64,000 nt of DNA, taken from Gordonia amarae NBRC 15530 (GTDB lineage: Bacteria; Actinomycetota; Actinomycetes; Mycobacteriales; Mycobacteriaceae). The stretch is taken from NCBI RefSeq assembly GCF_000241345.1, contig NZ_BAED01000026.1, forward strand, positions 31,755 to 95,754, given 5' to 3'. Positions 32,454 to 40,560 of the stretch are shown here, one piece after another; the stretch's first letter is position 1; every line of letters starts with the position of its first letter. Both the position numbers and the translations under genes were made by a program. The notes under the pieces are model-generated. The model saw nothing but the letters and a program-made list of their open reading frames with translations. It was not told where the DNA came from and did not search any database.

Positions 32454-33299
32454 ATGAGCGACACCCACACACCCGGCAGTCACACCGCGGGCACTCACAC
32501 AGCCGGGAGCGAGCTGCCGCTCGCCGGCCGCAAACCCGAGGACATGCCCGGCCACTGGCTGCTCGCCCACCTCGGCAAGCGCGTGCTGCGCCCGGGTGGC
32601 CGCGCCCTCACCGAACAACTCCTCGACGACGCCCGCCTGGGCGGCGCGGATGTCGTCGAACTCGCGCCCGGCCTCGGCAAGACGGCGGTATCGATCCTCG
32701 ACCGCAACCCGTCCGGATATGTGGGCGTCGAGGCCGACCCGGCAGCCGTCGCACTCACCGCGCAGGCGGTCGGCAGCAAGGGACGTGTCGTCGAGGCCGA
32801 TGCCGCCACCACCGGACTCGACGAGGCGTCGGCCGACGCCGTCATCGGCGAGGCCATGCTGACGATGCAGTCCGACCGCGCCAAGGCGGAGATCGTCGCC
32901 GAGGCCCATCGGGTGCTGCGCCCCGGCGGCCGGTACGCGATCCACGAACTCGCCCTCAACCCGGACACCCTCACCGACGGTCAGAAGACCGAGATCCGCA
33001 AGTCGCTGGCCCGCTCCATCAAGGTCAACGCCCGCCCGCTCACCGAGCTGGAGTGGCGAAAGCTCTTCACCGACAACGGATTCACCGTGGAGAAGGTGGC
33101 CTTCGCTCCGATGGCGCTGCTCGAGCCGCGCCGGGTGATCGCCGACGAGGGCATTGCGCGCACCCTGCGGTTCGTCGCCAACGTTATCCGTAACCCGAAG
33201 GCCCGCAAGCGCATCCTGGGAATGCGCGCCACCTTCACCGAGTACCGCGACAATCTGGCCGCGATCGAGCTGGTCGCGGTGAAGAACGACGCGCCCTGA
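32454..33299 (+). CDS. class I SAM-dependent methyltransferase
   Basis: 281 residues. After a disordered Thr/His/Gly-rich N-terminus (SHTAGTHTAG), residues ~55-170 carry the SAM-binding fold: motif I VVELAPGLGKTA, the acidic GVEADP, VVEADAATTG, and post-motif RVLRPGGRYAIHEL. The substrate is unknown; the small-molecule type of fold is more like UbiE/phospholipid methyltransferases than DNA methylases. It opens a run with a cupin and a regulator 31 and 372 bp downstream. RBS TAGGGAGCG precedes the ATG. Confidence 0.88.
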   Translation: MSDTHTPGSHTAGTHTAGSELPLAGRKPEDMPGHWLLAHLGKRVLRPGGRALTEQLLDDARLGGADVVELAPGLGKTAVSILDRNPSGYVGVEADPAAVALTAQAVGSKGRVVEADAATTGLDEASADAVIGEAMLTMQSDRAKAEIVAEAHRVLRPGGRYAIHELALNPDTLTDGQKTEIRKSLARSIKVNARPLTELEWRKLFTDNGFTVEKVAFAPMALLEPRRVIADEGIARTLRFVANVIRNPKARKRILGMRATFTEYRDNLAAIELVAVKNDAP

Positions 33300-33330
33300 C
33301 CGTGGACACAACAGCCCAGGAGGAGTTGCC

Positions 33331-33675
33331 ATGACCGACTTGAATACGTACACCGAGATCACCGGACTCAGCGCCGCCGAGCGGTCGCCGGCCGATTCCG
33401 CCCGGCCGAACATCTCGGTGATGTGGCGCAACGACGATGTCATCGTCATCCGGCTCGCGTTCCGTGCCGGACAGACGATGCCCGATCATCGGGCGGGCAA
33501 ACCGATCCTGGTGCTCGGGCAGGCAGGCCGCATCGACTTCACCGTCGCGGACAGCCACATCATTCTCGAACCGGGCTCGGCCGTGCACGTCGACGCCAAG
33601 GTCATCCATTCCCTGCACGCCGACACCGATGCCGTCGCCACCCTGATGGTGCTCGAATCGAGCCGATCATCGTGA
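33331..33675 (+). CDS. small cupin-domain protein
   Basis: 114 residues, a single double-stranded beta-helix domain: GQTMPDHRAGKPILVLGQAG for motif 1 (one histidine) and VHVDAKVIHSLHAD for motif 2. It is of the type annotated as cupin of unknown role, possibly a metal-binding sensor or enzyme. AGGAG lies 8 nt before the ATG. Its stop overlaps the GTG of the regulator (GTGA), indicating coupling. Confidence 0.85.
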   Translation: MTDLNTYTEITGLSAAERSPADSARPNISVMWRNDDVIVIRLAFRAGQTMPDHRAGKPILVLGQAGRIDFTVADSHIILEPGSAVHVDAKVIHSLHADTDAVATLMVLESSRSS

Positions 33676-34319
33676 GTCCCAGCATGTCCGGCGATCCGCG
33701 CACCACTGTCCTCGGGGTGCTGCGGGTCGCCGACACACCGGTGACAGCAGCTGAGATGGCTCAGCAGCTCGGTGTACACGTCACCACCGCGCGTTTCCAC
33801 CTGCGCAACCTCGTCGACGACGGCCGGGCCGCGACGGTGCGGTTGCGGTCGGAATCGGTCGGCCGGCCGCGCACCGGATATGTCGCCGTGAACGAACTGG
33901 CCGTCGACGACCTGCTGAGCATTCTGCTCGGTCACCTCGGCGATTCGGCCACCGAACGGGAACAGACCGGAGCACTGGCCGGCAGGCAGTGGGCGGCACA
34001 GGTTCTCGCCGGTTCTCCGCCAGCGGACCCGGCCACGGTGCCCGACCCGGCGACGGTCACCGCCGACGCCCTGCGCCTCCTCGGGTTCAAGGTGTCGAAT
34101 GTGCTGAGCGCCTTCGGTACCCACGAGATCACGATGTGCTCGTGCCCGCTGCGTCAGGTGGGCACCTCCCACCCGGAGATCGCCCGCGGTGCCGTCGAAT
34201 ACGCCCTCGAATCCAGTTCCCCGGCGCTCGCCGGCCAGTACGGAGTCGACGTGGTCCCGGCAGCCGACGGAGACTGCGAGATCACCCTGAAACTGGCCCG
34301 CGCCACCACACTTCACTGA
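33672..34319 (+). CDS. winged-helix regulator, COG2345 type with C-terminal cysteines
   Basis: 215 residues from the GTG overlapping the cupin stop; an ATG at 33684 (MSGDPRTT) is the alternative. The N-terminal winged helix reads VTAAEMAQQLGVHVTTARFH then VRLRSESVGRPRTGY. The C-terminal half has the CSCPLRQVGTSHPEIARGA block and a late cysteine in GDCEITLKL, as in COG2345/SufR-like proteins where such cysteines ligate an Fe-S cluster or metal. It is likely an autoregulator of the methyltransferase-cupin operon (inference from the palindromes upstream). Confidence 0.8.
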   Translation: MSPSMSGDPRTTVLGVLRVADTPVTAAEMAQQLGVHVTTARFHLRNLVDDGRAATVRLRSESVGRPRTGYVAVNELAVDDLLSILLGHLGDSATEREQTGALAGRQWAAQVLAGSPPADPATVPDPATVTADALRLLGFKVSNVLSAFGTHEITMCSCPLRQVGTSHPEIARGAVEYALESSSPALAGQYGVDVVPAADGDCEITLKLARATTLH

Positions 34320-34360
34320 CGTTCACCTGCCCCGTCCGCAACGAGATCCAGGGAGTTCCG

Positions 34361-34861
34361 ATGAACATCCGCCCATCATTCGCCATGCCCCTCGCCGCCG
34401 CCACGGCAGCCGCTTCCGCCCTTGTCGGCGCCGGCGCAGTGGCGTCCGCCGCACCCACCGTGCGCACCCCGACCGGGACGCTGCCCGCCGACTATCGGGT
34501 GACCGCCGCCAAGCCCTCGCCGGCCGAGCTCGGCAACATCGTCACCTTCCTGGTGGCCACCAACGCCTCCGATCAGGCGAAGGCCGCGAACGTCGAGGGC
34601 GGAATGAACGCGGTGGTGGTGCCCAAGACGGTGTACCGGCTCGGCCTGTTCCGGCCGCCGCTCGGCTGGCACAATCTCACCGGACCCCTTCGGCAGCAAG
34701 GCAACAGCGCCACCGCAACACTGAACAGCGGCTCGTCGGGACGGCCTACCATCCGGCTCAAAATCGAGTTCAAGAGGCTCGACGGCAATTGGAAACTGTC
34801 GGCCAACTCGCTGTGCACCGGCGTCAAGACGGTGGGGCTCAACATCTACTGCAACCGGTGA
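34361..34861 (+). CDS. secreted MTB12-like low-molecular-weight antigen
   Basis: 166 residues. A signal peptide with a long Ala-rich core ends ASA near residue 30. The mature part matches the MTB12 (CFP-2) family: an early region ADYRVTAAKPSPAELGNIVT, a VEGGMNAVVV block and the C-terminal DGNWKLSANSLCTGV. MTB12 is a secreted antigen of M. tuberculosis with an NTF2/cystatin-like fold and unknown role. Unusually, its stop overlaps the GTG start of an ABC transporter ATPase gene (GTGA), so an exported protein is translationally coupled to a membrane transporter. Confidence 0.8.
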   Translation: MNIRPSFAMPLAAATAAASALVGAGAVASAAPTVRTPTGTLPADYRVTAAKPSPAELGNIVTFLVATNASDQAKAANVEGGMNAVVVPKTVYRLGLFRPPLGWHNLTGPLRQQGNSATATLNSGSSGRPTIRLKIEFKRLDGNWKLSANSLCTGVKTVGLNIYCNR

Positions 34862-35580
34862 CCACCGCAGCCGCACCGGGAATCGGGATCGACCGCGTCA
34901 GTGTGCGCCTCGGACACCGCGAGGTGCTGAGCGAGGTGACGCTGACGGTCGGGCGAGGCGAGATCGTCTACCTGTTGGGACGCAACGGCGCCGGGAAGTC
35001 GACGCTGCTACGCGCGATCGCCGGTATCGTGCCGGTCTGCTCCGGTGCGATCACGGTGAACGGCGGCGACCTGGCGCGTTCGGCGCGGCCGCTCACCGAG
35101 CTCGGCACCCACCTACATCCCGACGGATTCCACCCCGGCCACACCGGCGTTCGTCATCTGCGCTGGTTGGCGACGGCTTCCGGGATCGACCAGAAACGTG
35201 TCCGGGCGGTACTCGATGACGTAGGGCTGACACAAGCCGCGGGCGAACGCATCTCGGGATATTCGCTGGGGATGCGTCAGCGTCTCGGCATCGCCGGGGC
35301 GTTGCTCGGTGACGCGCCCACGCTGATTCTCGACGAGCCGCTGAACGGACTGGACATCATGGGAATTCGCTGGGTGCGGGAGATGCTCGCCGGACTCGCC
35401 GCCGAGGGGCGGGCCGTTCTGGTGGCGTCGCATCTGTTCGACGAGGTCGCACGCAGCGGTCATCGGGTTGTCGTCGTCGACGGCGGCACGGTGGTCGCCG
35501 ATGCGACCGTCGGCGAGTTCATCACCGGCCACAGCTCGCTCGAAGATGCGTATCTGACCGCAGTCGGGCAGTCGCGGTGA
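34858..35580 (+). CDS. ABC transporter ATP-binding protein
   Basis: 240-residue ATPase: Walker A LGRNGAGKST, signature ISGYSLGMRQR (a GYSLGM form typical of bacitracin/lantibiotic-type exporters), Walker B PTLILDEP, and H-loop VASHLFDEV. The start is a GTG overlapping the MTB12-like stop, and the stop overlaps the permease GTG, so three genes form a coupled set. The type fits an efflux or immunity exporter; substrate unknown. Confidence 0.92.
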   Translation: MTTAAAPGIGIDRVSVRLGHREVLSEVTLTVGRGEIVYLLGRNGAGKSTLLRAIAGIVPVCSGAITVNGGDLARSARPLTELGTHLHPDGFHPGHTGVRHLRWLATASGIDQKRVRAVLDDVGLTQAAGERISGYSLGMRQRLGIAGALLGDAPTLILDEPLNGLDIMGIRWVREMLAGLAAEGRAVLVASHLFDEVARSGHRVVVVDGGTVVADATVGEFITGHSSLEDAYLTAVGQSR

Positions 35581-36377
35581 GCGCGGTGGCGATCGAGTTG
35601 AGCCGGCTCCGGCGGGCGGTGGCCGCCGAACGGATTCGCACCGGCGGGCGGCGCAGCGTGTTGCCGGCCGTCGTGCTCCCCGGCGCGATCCTGTTGCCGA
35701 CGGCCGTGACCGCGGTGGTTGCCACAGTGTCCGAACACTTCTCACAGGTGTCGAGCGATGTCGAGGTGGTGTCCGTGGCCACCACCAACTCGGTGTACTG
35801 GATCCTCACCTTCACCGTCACCGTATGGTGTTGTGCCGCAGCGTATACCCAAACCACCGCCGAACGCGGCGACATCGGCGACCTCGGCCGGATCCTGTAC
35901 CCACGGCCCTGGACCGCCCTCGCCGCGCGCTGGATCTTCTACGGCGTGGGTGCCGCGGTATCCGCGGTCGCCCTCGCGGCGCTGACGATGATCATGCTGC
36001 CCGCCTTCTACCCGAACGTGTACGGCGCCGTCGATCTCGTATCCGCCGACGGCCTGCGCTTCGTACTGACCATTCCCGTGTATGCCGTTTCCGCCGTGGG
36101 CATTTCCCTCGGTGTGGCGGCGGTGATCGGCAATCCCGCGGCATCGGTGGCGGTGCTGCTCGGCTGGGTCTACATCGTGGAGAACACCATCGCGCTCATC
36201 CCGCACGGCTACAGCATCCAGGGTTACATGCCGTTCCTCAACGGTGTCTACGGCACCGGTCAGGAGATCGTGGTGATGCCGCCGTGGGGGATCAACGGTG
36301 CCCTGGCCTACTGTGCCGCGGTGTCCGTGGTGCTCTTCACGATCGCCTGCTGCGCAGCATATCTTGGCCGTCGCTGA
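35577..36377 (+). CDS. ABC transporter permease
   Basis: 266 residues with about six predicted membrane helices (AVVLPGAILLPTAVTAVVAT, NSVYWILTFTVTVWCCAAAY, VGAAVSAVALAALTMIMLP, FVLTIPVYAVSAVGISLGVA, ASVAVLLGWVYIVENTIALI and a last one at the C-terminus). GTG start overlaps the ATPase stop (GTGA). Sequence resembles ABC-2 type permeases that pair with the preceding ATPase. The operon ends here and is followed by a gene-poor stretch. Confidence 0.88.
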   Translation: MSAVAIELSRLRRAVAAERIRTGGRRSVLPAVVLPGAILLPTAVTAVVATVSEHFSQVSSDVEVVSVATTNSVYWILTFTVTVWCCAAAYTQTTAERGDIGDLGRILYPRPWTALAARWIFYGVGAAVSAVALAALTMIMLPAFYPNVYGAVDLVSADGLRFVLTIPVYAVSAVGISLGVAAVIGNPAASVAVLLGWVYIVENTIALIPHGYSIQGYMPFLNGVYGTGQEIVVMPPWGINGALAYCAAVSVVLFTIACCAAYLGRR

Positions 36378-36896
36378 CACGCTCCCAGGGCCGTCGGCGC
36401 CCGCCCCGTGACGGTCCGGCCAGGATCAACCGATCGGGCTGCTCGGCACGTCCTGGTCAATTCAAAAGCCGCGAGGTTGTGCATGACCACGGTGAAATGA
36501 AATCGGGCCGATCTCCGGTTGACATAGCCGTATCCACAATATTCGATCCCACCTGTCGTGAAACCGTGTGTAAACGGGCTATCGCTTTTACGAGGCGGCT
36601 CATCGACCGGATGCCACCCGCCCAGCGATGAGATCAGGACCAAATGCCCAAGCCGGCTCCGACCCCAGACCTTCGGACCATGCGGGGGTGAGATTCCCTA
36701 CCCGGCACGTAAATCAGGTGACGGCGCATGGATTATCCTGCCCACGATTAGTGAGACGTATTTCTATATCGTCTCACACATTTGAGATTTGGAATATTGA
36801 AGATTGATATAACAAATAATGGCAGCACTGGCGTATCCATACTTCTTGGTGTGGACATACGGTGGCGGATGGTGTTAACTATCCACAGATCAGCGA
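36378..36896. other. gene-poor, AT-richer stretch
   Basis: About 520 bp after the ABC permease without a convincing coding frame. From about 36740 to 36900 the G+C content drops sharply. GTGAGACG (36751-36758) and CGTCTCAC (36770-36777) form a perfect 8-bp inverted repeat around ATTTCTATAT-type sequence. It could be a promoter region, a non-coding RNA locus or a remnant of transferred DNA. Confidence 0.5.
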
Positions 36897-37082
36897 TCAC
36901 GACCGCTGATTCCTGGTCACGAATGAATCCGGGGAGATGGGTCGGGCGATGACGCTCGGTACGCCCGCGGATGACACACGCAGGGGGTATCGACGACGCT
37001 GTTCGTCGATGATTGCGGCGTAATCACCATCGCGCCGCACACCGCCGCCGAGCGCCATCGCCCGATCGCCCGACATCACCAC
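36897..37082 (-). CDS. possible short CDS, unrecognised
   Basis: A 61-residue frame from ATG 37082 (MVMSGDRAMALGGGVRRDGD), with G/C-rich third positions on the minus strand and an ending of VTRNQRS. No family, membrane segment or signal peptide is seen, and the ribosome site is weak. It may be a real small gene or a fragment. Confidence 0.25.
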   Translation of the reverse strand: MVMSGDRAMALGGGVRRDGDYAAIIDEQRRRYPLRVSSAGVPSVIARPISPDSFVTRNQRS

Positions 37083-37096
37083 CCACGCGAGATCAC

Positions 37097-37167
37097 CACG
37101 CCCACAGCTTTATTCACGCCCACAGCATTCTTCACGCCACATCTTTGTTCACGGCCACAGCTTCTTT
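37097..37167. repeat. four tandem 18-bp units abutting soxR
   Basis: CACGCCCACAGCTTTATT (37097-37114), CACGCCCACAGCATTCTT (37115-37132), a 17-bp variant (37133-37149) and CACGGCCACAGCTTCTTT (37150-37167). They end at the soxR stop codon; a partial CACGGCAT follows inside the gene. The role is unknown, perhaps transcript termination or slippage. Confidence 0.85.
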
Positions 37168-37607
37168 CACGGCATGAGCCGGCGCGCTCCGGGGCCTTCC
37201 TTCCCGAGGGCGTCACCCGGATTCACGTAGGGACATGTCGTCAGCGACAGACAGCCGCAACCTATGCAGTCGCCCAGGTTGTCACGCAATGCGATGAGCC
37301 GCTCGATGCGCTCGTCGAGATCGGCACGCCAGTCCTCCGCCAGTCGGGCCCAGTCATCCTTGGTGGGCGGATGGTCGTGCGGCAGAGCGTCGAGCGCGGC
37401 CTTGATCCGCGCCAGCGGGATCCCGAGTGTCTGCGATGCCCGGATGAATCCGACGAGCCGCAACGTGTCGCGGCGATACTCCCGACGATTCCCGGAGGTG
37501 CGGCGGCTCTCGATGAGGCCGAACTGCTCGTAGTAGTGCAGCGTCGACACCGCCACGCCCGCGCGCTCGGCCACCTGCCCCGGCTTCAGCCAGATTCCCT
37601 CGACCAC
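37167..37607 (-). CDS. soxR: redox-sensing transcriptional activator SoxR
   Basis: 146 residues. MerR-type winged helix (LKPGQVAERAGVAVSTLHYY, then RTSGNRREYRRDTLRLVGFI), dimerization helix and the [2Fe-2S] cluster motif C114-x2-C117-x-C119-x5-C125 (CIGCGCLSLTTC), all complete. SoxR responds to redox-active compounds such as phenazines and quinones. Start is a GTG. It is divergent from an ABC exporter, with a perfect SoxR-box palindrome between them, so it probably activates the exporter when a redox-cycling compound is present, the usual actinobacterial role. Confidence 0.93.
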   Translation of the reverse strand: MVEGIWLKPGQVAERAGVAVSTLHYYEQFGLIESRRTSGNRREYRRDTLRLVGFIRASQTLGIPLARIKAALDALPHDHPPTKDDWARLAEDWRADLDERIERLIALRDNLGDCIGCGCLSLTTCPYVNPGDALGKEGPGARRLMP

Positions 37608-37620
37608 ACGGCACCACCTC

Positions 37621-37642
37621 TTGACATCAAGTGCACTTGATG
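37621..37642. promoter_or_regulatory. SoxR box and -35 element of the ABC exporter promoter
   Basis: CATCAAGTGCACTTGATG (37625-37642) is a perfect 18-bp palindrome with the same core spacing as the enterobacterial SoxR box (CCTCAAGTTAACTTGAGG). It overlaps a consensus -35, TTGACA (37621-37626), as in MerR-class promoters with an over-long spacer. TTCACT at 37646-37651 is a weak -10 candidate, 19 bp away. Confidence 0.85.
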
Positions 37643-37681
37643 ACGTTCACTCTAGGTCATGAGTGAAAGCGAGGTGCTCCG

Positions 37682-39577
37682 ATGAGCATGGAGTCCGTGG
37701 CATGGGACGTGATGTACAAGTCCATGCACGCCCCTGGCGACGACGGCGGCAGTAAGGAGGCGAGGCGGGCAGACCGGCGGGCCACGATGCGCCGCATCGG
37801 CGGTTTCGCCCGTCCCCACCTGCGGCGCATCGTCGTGTTCCTGGCGCTGTCGGTGCTGCTCGCGGTCCTCACCGTGGTGACACCGCTGCTCGCCGGCCGG
37901 GTCGTCAATCTGATCGCCGATGGCGATTCGTCGGCGACCGGGTCGATCGTCGGGCTGGCCGTGCTGATCGCGGTGATCGCCGTCGCCGAGGCCGTCACAA
38001 GTATCGGGGCACGCTGGTTGTCGGCGAATATCGGTGAGGGGCTGATCTTCGACCTGCGTCGCGCCGTCTTTGATCACGTCCAGAAGATGCCCGTCGCATT
38101 CTTTACCCGCACGCGCACCGGGGCGCTGGTGAGCCGGCTCAACAACGATGTGATCGGCGCGCAGCGCGCGTTCAGCGACACCCTGTCGGGGGTGGTGTCC
38201 AACTTCGTGACGCTCGTCCTGACGCTGGGTGTGATGCTGGCGATCAGCTGGCAGATCACTCTCCTGACACTCATCCTGCTGCCGGTGTTCGTCCTCCCCG
38301 CCCGCCGGATGGGCAGACGCATGGCCGGACTGGCCCGCGAGAGCGCCGAGTACAACGCCCGGATGTCGACACAGATGACCGAACGCTTCTCCGCCCCCGG
38401 CGCCACCCTGGTGAAGCTGTTCGGCCGTCCCGAGCGGGAGTCGTCGGAGTTCGCCGACCGGGCGGATGCGGTGCGCAACATCGGTGTTCGGCAGGCGATG
38501 CTGCAAACCTATTTCTTCAGCGCGCTGATGCTGGTGTCGGCGCTCGCACTGGCGCTGGTGTACGGCCTCGGCGGCTGGCTCGCTGTGCACCAACACCTTT
38601 CGGCGGGCGCCGTGGTGTCGTTGGCGTTGCTGCTGACCCGCATGTACGCGCCGCTGACCGCACTGGCCAACGCGCGCGTGGAGATCATGAGTGCGCTGGT
38701 GAGCTTCGAGCGGGTCTTCGAGGTCCTCGACCTCGAACCGCTGATCAAGGACAAGCCCGGCGCACCCGAGGTTCCCGGCGTCGGCGACGGTGTCTCGGTC
38801 CGCCTGCACGACGTGTCGTTCACCTACCCGTCCGCCGACAAGGTTTCCCTCGCGTCGCTGGAAGATGTTGCGCAACTGGACAGCCGGGGCGGGACCGAGA
38901 TCCTGCACCACATCGACCTCGACATCCCGGCCGGCAAGATGGTGGCTCTCGTCGGCAGTTCCGGCGCCGGTAAGTCGACCATCGCGTCGCTGGCCACCCG
39001 GTTGTACGACGTCGATTCCGGGTCGGTCACGCTCAACGGTGTCGACGTCCGCGACCTCGCCGGCGCGTCCGTGCATCGCACCGTCGGGATGGTGACGCAG
39101 GACGGTCACCTGTTCCACGACACCGTCCGGGCGAATCTGACCTTGGCCGACCCCGGGGTCTCCGACGACGAACTGTGGACGGCGCTGCGCCGGTCCCGGC
39201 TCGACGACCTGGTGCGGGCGCTACCGAACGGACTGGAAACCGTTGTCGGCGAACGCGGATACCGGCTGTCCGGCGGTGAGCGGCAGCGGCTGACGATCGC
39301 CCGGCTGCTGCTGGCGAAACCCGCTGTGGTGATCCTCGATGAGGCGACCGCGCATCTGGATTCAACATCGGAGGCCGAGGTGGCCGATGCCCTCGCCGAG
39401 GCACTGGCGGGGCGGACGTCGCTGGTGATCGCGCACCGGCTCTCGACGATCCGGGCGGCCGACGAGATCGTCGTCATCGAGGACGGGCGCGTCGTCGAAC
39501 GCGGGGGCCATGTGGACCTGCTCGAACTCCAGGGACGCTACTCGGAGCTGTACCGAACCCAGTTCGCGCACGCCTGA
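37682..39577 (+). CDS. ABC exporter, fused permease-ATPase, SoxR-controlled
   Basis: 631-residue half-transporter. Six membrane helices lie in about residues 45-330 (VVFLALSVLLAVLTVVTPLL onward), then a nucleotide-binding domain with Walker A LVGSSGAGKST, Q-loop GMVTQDGHLF, signature LSGGERQRL, Walker B AVVILDEAT and H-loop VIAHRLST. It is of the lipid/multidrug exporter (MsbA/LmrA) type and works as a dimer. RBS GCGAGG precedes the ATG at 37682. The divergent SoxR and its box make this a redox-compound-inducible drug exporter (inference from site and neighbour). Confidence 0.92.
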   Translation: MSMESVAWDVMYKSMHAPGDDGGSKEARRADRRATMRRIGGFARPHLRRIVVFLALSVLLAVLTVVTPLLAGRVVNLIADGDSSATGSIVGLAVLIAVIAVAEAVTSIGARWLSANIGEGLIFDLRRAVFDHVQKMPVAFFTRTRTGALVSRLNNDVIGAQRAFSDTLSGVVSNFVTLVLTLGVMLAISWQITLLTLILLPVFVLPARRMGRRMAGLARESAEYNARMSTQMTERFSAPGATLVKLFGRPERESSEFADRADAVRNIGVRQAMLQTYFFSALMLVSALALALVYGLGGWLAVHQHLSAGAVVSLALLLTRMYAPLTALANARVEIMSALVSFERVFEVLDLEPLIKDKPGAPEVPGVGDGVSVRLHDVSFTYPSADKVSLASLEDVAQLDSRGGTEILHHIDLDIPAGKMVALVGSSGAGKSTIASLATRLYDVDSGSVTLNGVDVRDLAGASVHRTVGMVTQDGHLFHDTVRANLTLADPGVSDDELWTALRRSRLDDLVRALPNGLETVVGERGYRLSGGERQRLTIARLLLAKPAVVILDEATAHLDSTSEAEVADALAEALAGRTSLVIAHRLSTIRAADEIVVIEDGRVVERGGHVDLLELQGRYSELYRTQFAHA

Positions 39578-39584
39578 ACGGTTC

Positions 39585-40463
39585 TCAGATCGACCGATAG
39601 TCGCGCGGTGCCACCCGGTGGCCCTTGCGCTGCGGCCACGACCCGTACCGCATGCACAGCCGGACCACCCGGCCCCGTTGCCCGGCAAAAGGTTCGAGGA
39701 GTTCGAGCATCCCGTCATCGTCGACGGGGCTGCCGACGAGGGTCTGCCCCACCACCTTCGGGATGTGGAAGTCGCCCACCGGCACCGCGTCGGCATCCCC
39801 GACGGCACGCATCCGGGTTTCGGCTTCCGTCCACTGGCCCACCCCGCGCAGCACCGTCAGCTTGCCGGGGTGGCGTTCGGTATCCATCGATGTCGCCCCG
39901 CGGATCGTGCGCATCCGCACCGGTTCGGCGCCGGCGCGATGCCACTCCCACGACGGGATCCGTGCCCACACCTGCGGCGGCGGTGGCACCCGCATCGACC
40001 CGGCCACCGGTCCGGGTGCGGGTTCCCCGAAGCGCCGCAACAGGTATCGCCACGCCCGGAACGCCTCGGTGCCCACCACCTTCTGCTCCAGGATCGCCGG
40101 CACCAGCGCCTCCCATACCCGGCCGGTACGGCAGATCCGGAAACCAGTGGCCCGCCGCGTCATCGCATGCACCACCGGATCGTCGGTCCGTAGTTCGCCC
40201 GGATCATCCAGCGCACCAAGGAGTTCGGGGAACTGATCGATCAGCCAGGATCCGCCCGGCCCCCATCCGGTGCCCCGCACCCCGTCGGAAGTGGCCTGGA
40301 GCCGGAGAGTTCCCGGGCCGTCGGGGGTGTGCGAGGCCCGCCAGATCGAGCCGTCCGGTGCGTACCGCATCGACGGATCACCTGACCCCCGGTGCAGGCA
40401 GTCCACAGTGGCCCGGATTTCCAGGGGAAACGGGGGGACCCACAGCCTGGTGGCCTCCGTCAT
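39585..40463 (-). CDS. DNA-3-methyladenine glycosylase-like protein (HhH-GPD)
   Basis: 292 residues from ATG 40463; an in-frame ATG at 40505 would fall inside the lpd terminator hairpin. The helix-hairpin-helix reads KLTVLRGVGQWTEAETRMRA and the catalytic aspartate lies in DADAVPVGDFHIPKVVG. The N-terminal half resembles the AlkA-type beta domain. It should remove alkylated bases in base-excision repair; distant from classical AlkA, so substrate range is uncertain. It ends 7 bp from the convergent ABC exporter gene. Confidence 0.85.
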   Translation of the reverse strand: MTEATRLWVPPFPLEIRATVDCLHRGSGDPSMRYAPDGSIWRASHTPDGPGTLRLQATSDGVRGTGWGPGGSWLIDQFPELLGALDDPGELRTDDPVVHAMTRRATGFRICRTGRVWEALVPAILEQKVVGTEAFRAWRYLLRRFGEPAPGPVAGSMRVPPPPQVWARIPSWEWHRAGAEPVRMRTIRGATSMDTERHPGKLTVLRGVGQWTEAETRMRAVGDADAVPVGDFHIPKVVGQTLVGSPVDDDGMLELLEPFAGQRGRVVRLCMRYGSWPQRKGHRVAPRDYRSI

Positions 40464-40478
40464 CGCACATCCGATGAC

Positions 40479-40544
40479 GAAAACCCCACCGATACCGCCT
40501 GGCATCGCAATAATCGCGATGCCGAAGCGTATCGGTGGGGTTTC
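40479..40544 (-). terminator. nested hairpin terminator downstream of lpd
   Basis: GAAACCCCACCGATAC-type left arm (40479-40495) pairs with GTATCGGTGGGGTTTC (40529-40544), and an inner hairpin GGCATCGC/GCGATGCC (40501-40523) lies within. It sits 17 bp after the lpd stop and before the glycosylase start. Confidence 0.8.
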
Positions 40545-40560
40545 GGTACGGACCGGACGG

